Part shown: in pieces, positions 61,128-64,000 of the stretch
Layout of the letters: each line of letters starts with the position of its first letter
How positions within the stretch are numbered: position 1 is the first letter of the stretch
Source of the DNA: Oscillospiraceae bacterium
GTDB taxonomy: Bacteria; Bacillota; Clostridia; Oscillospirales; Oscillospiraceae
DNA: 64,000 nucleotides
Direction of reading: 5' to 3'
Assembly (NCBI GenBank): GCA_017501355.1
Contig: JAFVXA010000039.1
Location: 1 to 64,000 of the forward strand
The notes under the pieces: model-generated
Databases searched by the model: none
Told to the model about the DNA's origin: nothing
The model's input: only the letters and a program-made list of their open reading frames with translations
Made by a program: the position numbers and the translations under genes

Positions 61128-62182
61128 AAACGAGAGAGCTCTTTGAAGAAATCCGGCAGAAGGAGATCCGTTTCAGTCTCAAAAACCGTCTGACACTGCT
61201 GGTGACACTGGAGATCATCGTTTGTGTGCTGTTGGCTTTGGCAGTTGATACGCTGCTCAAGAGATGGCTTCCGGACTTTTGGAACATTCCGCTTTTGCTC
61301 GATCTGGTGTTCTTCAGCAGCTTGATCGGTGTGTTTGTGACGCAGTTCTTATCGCGCATGTTCTTTGATCCCATCAAAAAGCTCAGAGAAGCGATCGGGA
61401 AGGTGGCAGACGGAGATTACTCCGTGGAGATCAACACGAAATCAAACTCCAAGGAGATTCAGGAGATTTATTCCGGCTTTAACTTGATGACCCATGAACT
61501 TCGCTCCACTGAGATATTGCAGCTGGATTTCGTATCCAGTGCATCCCATGAATTCAAAACACCCATCAGTGCGATAGAGGGCTATGCCGCATTGCTCCGC
61601 TCGGGCGGCGACTTGACCGAAGAGCAGCGGGAGTGCGTTGAGAAAATCATCTTCAACACAAAACGCCTGTCCTCTTTGACAAGCAGTATCCTGCTCCTGT
61701 CCAAACTGGAAAATCAGGAAATCCCGACCAATCAATCCAAGTTTCTTGTGGACGAGCAGATTCGCCAATCTGTTGTGGCACTGGAGACCCAATGGGAGCG
61801 AAAGAACATCGAGCTGGATGTCGATCTGTGCGAAGCGGAGTATTATGGAAATGAAGTGCTGATGCGTCACGTATGGGATAATCTGATCGGTAATGCCATC
61901 AAATTTACCCCGGAAGGAAGTACTGTTACGATCCGACTGGCGAAGAAGCTGACGAAAATCATCTTTACTGTGGAGGATCAAGGTCCCGGCATTCCCGAGG
62001 AAGCTCTGCGTCATGTGTTTGATAAATTCTATCAGGCGGATTCCGTACACAAAAAAGAGGGAAGTGGCTTGGGGCTTGCGCTGGTCGAAAAGGTTCTCGC
62101 CTTGGAAAAGGGAAGTGTGAAAGCGGAAAACATGGAAAACGGCGGCTGCCGCTTTACCGTTACCCTGCGGACAATCAAGTAA
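61124..62182 (+). CDS. Sensor histidine kinase
   Basis: 352 residues. Two membrane helices close together (about 24-46 and 55-75) with almost no outside loop, a HAMP domain (FDPIKKLREAIGKVADGDY), the phospho-acceptor block SSASHEFKTPISAIEGY (His near residue 145), N-box HVWDNLIGNAIKF, G1 DQGPGIP and GSGLGLALVEKVL. The lack of an extracytoplasmic domain suggests sensing within the membrane or through a partner. Confidence 0.93.
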   Translation: MKTRELFEEIRQKEIRFSLKNRLTLLVTLEIIVCVLLALAVDTLLKRWLPDFWNIPLLLDLVFFSSLIGVFVTQFLSRMFFDPIKKLREAIGKVADGDYSVEINTKSNSKEIQEIYSGFNLMTHELRSTEILQLDFVSSASHEFKTPISAIEGYAALLRSGGDLTEEQRECVEKIIFNTKRLSSLTSSILLLSKLENQEIPTNQSKFLVDEQIRQSVVALETQWERKNIELDVDLCEAEYYGNEVLMRHVWDNLIGNAIKFTPEGSTVTIRLAKKLTKIIFTVEDQGPGIPEEALRHVFDKFYQADSVHKKEGSGLGLALVEKVLALEKGSVKAENMENGGCRFTVTLRTIK

Positions 62183-62188
62183 TTTTTA

Positions 62189-62219
62189 GGGAGGCATCGC
62201 TCGGATGCCTCCTTTTTTC
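62189..62219 (+). terminator. Terminator of the second two-component operon
   Basis: GGAGGCATC / GATGCCTCC stem followed by six T. Confidence 0.92.
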
Positions 62220-62304
62220 AACGAAATTTGAAAGTTGGTTGTAAGTCAGTTGAAAATCGAGGGGTATACTATCGGCATAAAATGGTACAAAAGGAGGCAT
62301 TTGT

Positions 62305-63165
62305 ATGCCAAAAGTAAAAATCACCTGTGACTCAACTTGCGATCTGAGTTCGGAATTGTACGAACGTTACCATATTTCTGCGATTCCTTTGTCTGTTGCC
62401 ATGGGCGAGCGATTTTGCCGGGACGGTGTGGATGTGGAGCCACAGGATCTGTTTGACTATGTAGAGAAAACGGGGGAGATTCCCACCACCTCTGCCATCT
62501 CTGTCGGTGAATATGCGGAGTTCTTCCGCTCCTTTGTAAACGATGGTTATGAGGTCGTGCACATCAATTTGTCCTCTGAGCTTTCCTCCAGCAATCAGAA
62601 TGCCCGCATTGCAGCGGAAGAAACCGGGAATGTCTATGTTGTGGATTCCCTAAGTCTTTCCACGGGCTCCGGTCAGCTCGTTATTTTGGCTGCGGAGCTG
62701 GCATCCGCGGGATATGACGGTGCGTACATTGCCAAGGCGCTGGATGGCATGAAAGGCTATTTGGATGTAAGCTTTGTATTGCAGACGCTGGATTATCTGC
62801 ATAAAGGAGGCAGATGCAGTGGCGTTGCGCGATTTGGCGCCAATATGCTGAAGCTTCGGCCGGAGATCGTCATGAAGGACGGTACACTGCACGTCGGCAA
62901 AATGTACCGCGGTTCCATGGAGAAAACGATATTGGATTATGTTCGCGGTCGGCTGGAGAATGCGGCGAATATCCAATATGACCGCATCTTTGTCACACAC
63001 TCCGGCGTTCCGCAGGAAATCGTGCAGAAGGTGATCTCTCTTGTGAAGGAGCTCTGTCCCTTTGAAGATGTCATTGAAACGGTGGCAGGCAGCACGATCT
63101 CCTGTCACTGTGGTCCCAACTGTCTTGGCGTCCTGTTTTTCAGAAAGGGTGGCAGTCGGGCATGA
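62305..63165 (+). CDS. DegV-family fatty-acid-binding protein (FakB type)
   Basis: 286 residues. KITCDSTCDLS at the start, TTSAISVGEY and the SSxLSSSxQ-like NLSSELSSSNQNARIA (core SSELSSSNQ) form the lipid headgroup site; RxHTGGR-like HKGGRCSGVARF follows. FakB proteins present fatty acids to the FakA kinase for phosphorylation and phospholipid synthesis. AAAGGAGG precedes the ATG. It is followed by lipid-related genes, which supports a lipid role. Confidence 0.92.
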   Translation: MPKVKITCDSTCDLSSELYERYHISAIPLSVAMGERFCRDGVDVEPQDLFDYVEKTGEIPTTSAISVGEYAEFFRSFVNDGYEVVHINLSSELSSSNQNARIAAEETGNVYVVDSLSLSTGSGQLVILAAELASAGYDGAYIAKALDGMKGYLDVSFVLQTLDYLHKGGRCSGVARFGANMLKLRPEIVMKDGTLHVGKMYRGSMEKTILDYVRGRLENAANIQYDRIFVTHSGVPQEIVQKVISLVKELCPFEDVIETVAGSTISCHCGPNCLGVLFFRKGGSRA

Positions 63166-63214
63166 CCCTATCCCGTAAACGAGAACGTTTCTTTAGGTGG
63201 GAGGTTACACGGAA

Positions 63215-63697
63215 GTGTTAAAATGTGTGCTCTATCTTGCGGCGACAGGGGTGCTTTCTTTCGTGCTGGGGCGGCTGCTCCCGCCAGATAAGATGAATTG
63301 GCAGTGCTTTCCCTTTCAGCCCTTGCATGGGGAGCAAAACGGATTGATCTACAAAAAGATCGGTATCCACCGCTGGCAGGACAAGGTGCCGGATATGAGC
63401 AGGATCTTTGTAAATCTGATGCCGCAGAAGAAGATGAAGTCCGTGGATCAAAACAGCCTGTTGAGAATGATTCAGGAGACCTGCATTGCCGAACTGATCC
63501 ATACCGTTTTGTGCTTGACCGGGTTATACTGCGTGAAACTGTGGCGCGGAGTTGGCGGAATCATATTCGCCATGCTGAATGTTGTATTGTTCAACCTGCC
63601 ATTCATTCTGATCCAGCGGTACAACCGTCCTCGATTGGTACGGCTCTATCAAAGACAAATCGAAAAGGAGATGCAAGCAGCATCATGTCAACCCTGA
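63215..63697 (+). CDS. CrtO-like acyltransferase-family membrane protein
   Basis: 160 residues with two or three membrane helices and the motif GIHRWQDKVPDMSR near residue 46, the block shared with glycosyl-4,4'-diaponeurosporenoate acyltransferase (CrtO of staphylococci). No other carotenoid gene is here, so the acceptor is probably a different glycolipid. I choose GTG 63215, ten bases after GGGAGG. It overlaps the next gene by 13 bases. Confidence 0.75.
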   Translation: MLKCVLYLAATGVLSFVLGRLLPPDKMNWQCFPFQPLHGEQNGLIYKKIGIHRWQDKVPDMSRIFVNLMPQKKMKSVDQNSLLRMIQETCIAELIHTVLCLTGLYCVKLWRGVGGIIFAMLNVVLFNLPFILIQRYNRPRLVRLYQRQIEKEMQAASCQP

Positions 63698-64000
63698 TTC
63701 TGACCTGTGATACCGGCGAAGGTCATAACTCCTGTGCCAAAGCCATCAAAGAGGTATATGATGCAAACGGCATCCCTTGCGAGATCATCAATCCTGTGGA
63801 GTTCGTGTCCGCACGCTTTGCAAGGCTCGTCCACCGAATCCATACCGCCATGTATCAGAAGTTTCCCACACTGTTCAAAGTTGGCTATCGTTTTACACAA
63901 GATCACAGTCGTCTGACAACGGCGAAAGGTTCATTTCCATATTGGATACTTTCGCGCGGAGTGGATCAGCTGAACGAGTACATCATTCTGCATCAAATCG
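63685..64000 (+). CDS. MGDG-synthase-like glycosyltransferase, N-terminal part (cut by window edge)
   Basis: The first 105 codons are present. LILTCDTGEGHNSCAKAIKEV is the start of the MGDG-synthase-type domain (the GEGH motif), followed by the helix IHTAMYQKFPTLFKVGYRF. Relatives include processive diacylglycerol glucosyltransferases that make membrane glycolipids. It is coupled to the CrtO-like gene, which may acylate the same glycolipid. Confidence 0.8.
   Translation, partial: MSTLILTCDTGEGHNSCAKAIKEVYDANGIPCEIINPVEFVSARFARLVHRIHTAMYQKFPTLFKVGYRFTQDHSRLTTAKGSFPYWILSRGVDQLNEYIILHQI

Overview
The window looks like a chromosomal piece of an anaerobic, endospore-forming, Gram-positive bacterium of the Clostridia, most likely Oscillospiraceae-like. 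The reasons are a SigH-type sporulation sigma factor, a YunB-type sporulation protein, CotJC spore-coat remnants, a 4-hydroxybutyrate dehydrogenase, a hybrid-cluster-associated redox protein, a DivIVA-like protein, strong AGGAGG ribosome binding sites, and a medium GC content with frequent GTG starts. This is inference from gene content; no rRNA is present.

Layout. 1-2 kb: a two-component system with a 33-residue membrane peptide wedged between regulator and kinase. 2-4.8 kb: a small hypothetical protein coupled to a TetM/EF-G-like GTPase fused to a Rae1/YacP-like NYN nuclease domain. 4.8-22 kb: mostly housekeeping genes (4-hydroxybutyrate dehydrogenase, acyltransferase, DivIVA-like, chemoreceptor, SigH, thpR, trmK, NIF3-like, YebC, ECF sigma/anti-sigma, RNase P RNA on the minus strand, murD, yunB, ligA, AI-2E family permease). 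22-25 kb: metNIQ methionine importer on the minus strand, preceded by a 38-codon leader ORF with 11 internal Met codons and then a terminator, the layout of a ribosome-mediated attenuator. 25-27.6 kb: C39-like peptidase, proC, EamA transporter. 27.7-36.4 kb: a five-gene minus-strand signalling and surface operon (MBL hydrolase, GAF-HD-GYP, FecR surface protein, CHASE2 cyclase, NHL-SLH protein). 36.6-38.1 kb: coaX and a pantothenate-type ECF transporter subunit. 38.1-39.3 kb: a retron (ncRNA with matching a1/a2 ends plus reverse transcriptase).

39.5-43 kb: small zinc-ribbon and GNAT genes, then an SDR-thioredoxin-thioredoxin reductase operon whose promoter carries a perfect CRP/FNR-like palindrome at the class II position. 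43-54 kb is a mosaic accessory region. Three degenerate copies of the 3' end of cotJC, all in the same orientation, bound an esterase/ATP-grasp block and an AT-rich island holding a CorA-like membrane protein and a HEPN-motif protein. Next come remnants of an integrative element (parB, tnpV, a DUF6809-like small gene) and a MerR-controlled redox cargo (aldo/keto reductase, flavoprotein, broken EFR1 ferredoxin) enclosed by two diverged copies of the DUF6809-like segment. 53.8-60.2 kb: complete pstSCAB-phoU-RR-HK phosphate operon. 60.4-62.2 kb: a second two-component system with a Pho-box-like repeat upstream. 62.3 kb to the end: DegV protein, CrtO-like acyltransferase and the start of an MGDG-synthase-like glycosyltransferase, probably a lipid cluster.

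The strongest candidates for undescribed biology are the Met-codon attenuator of metNIQ, the retron without an obvious effector, the CorA-like/HEPN pair between cotJC direct repeats, and the ribosome-GTPase/NYN-nuclease fusion.
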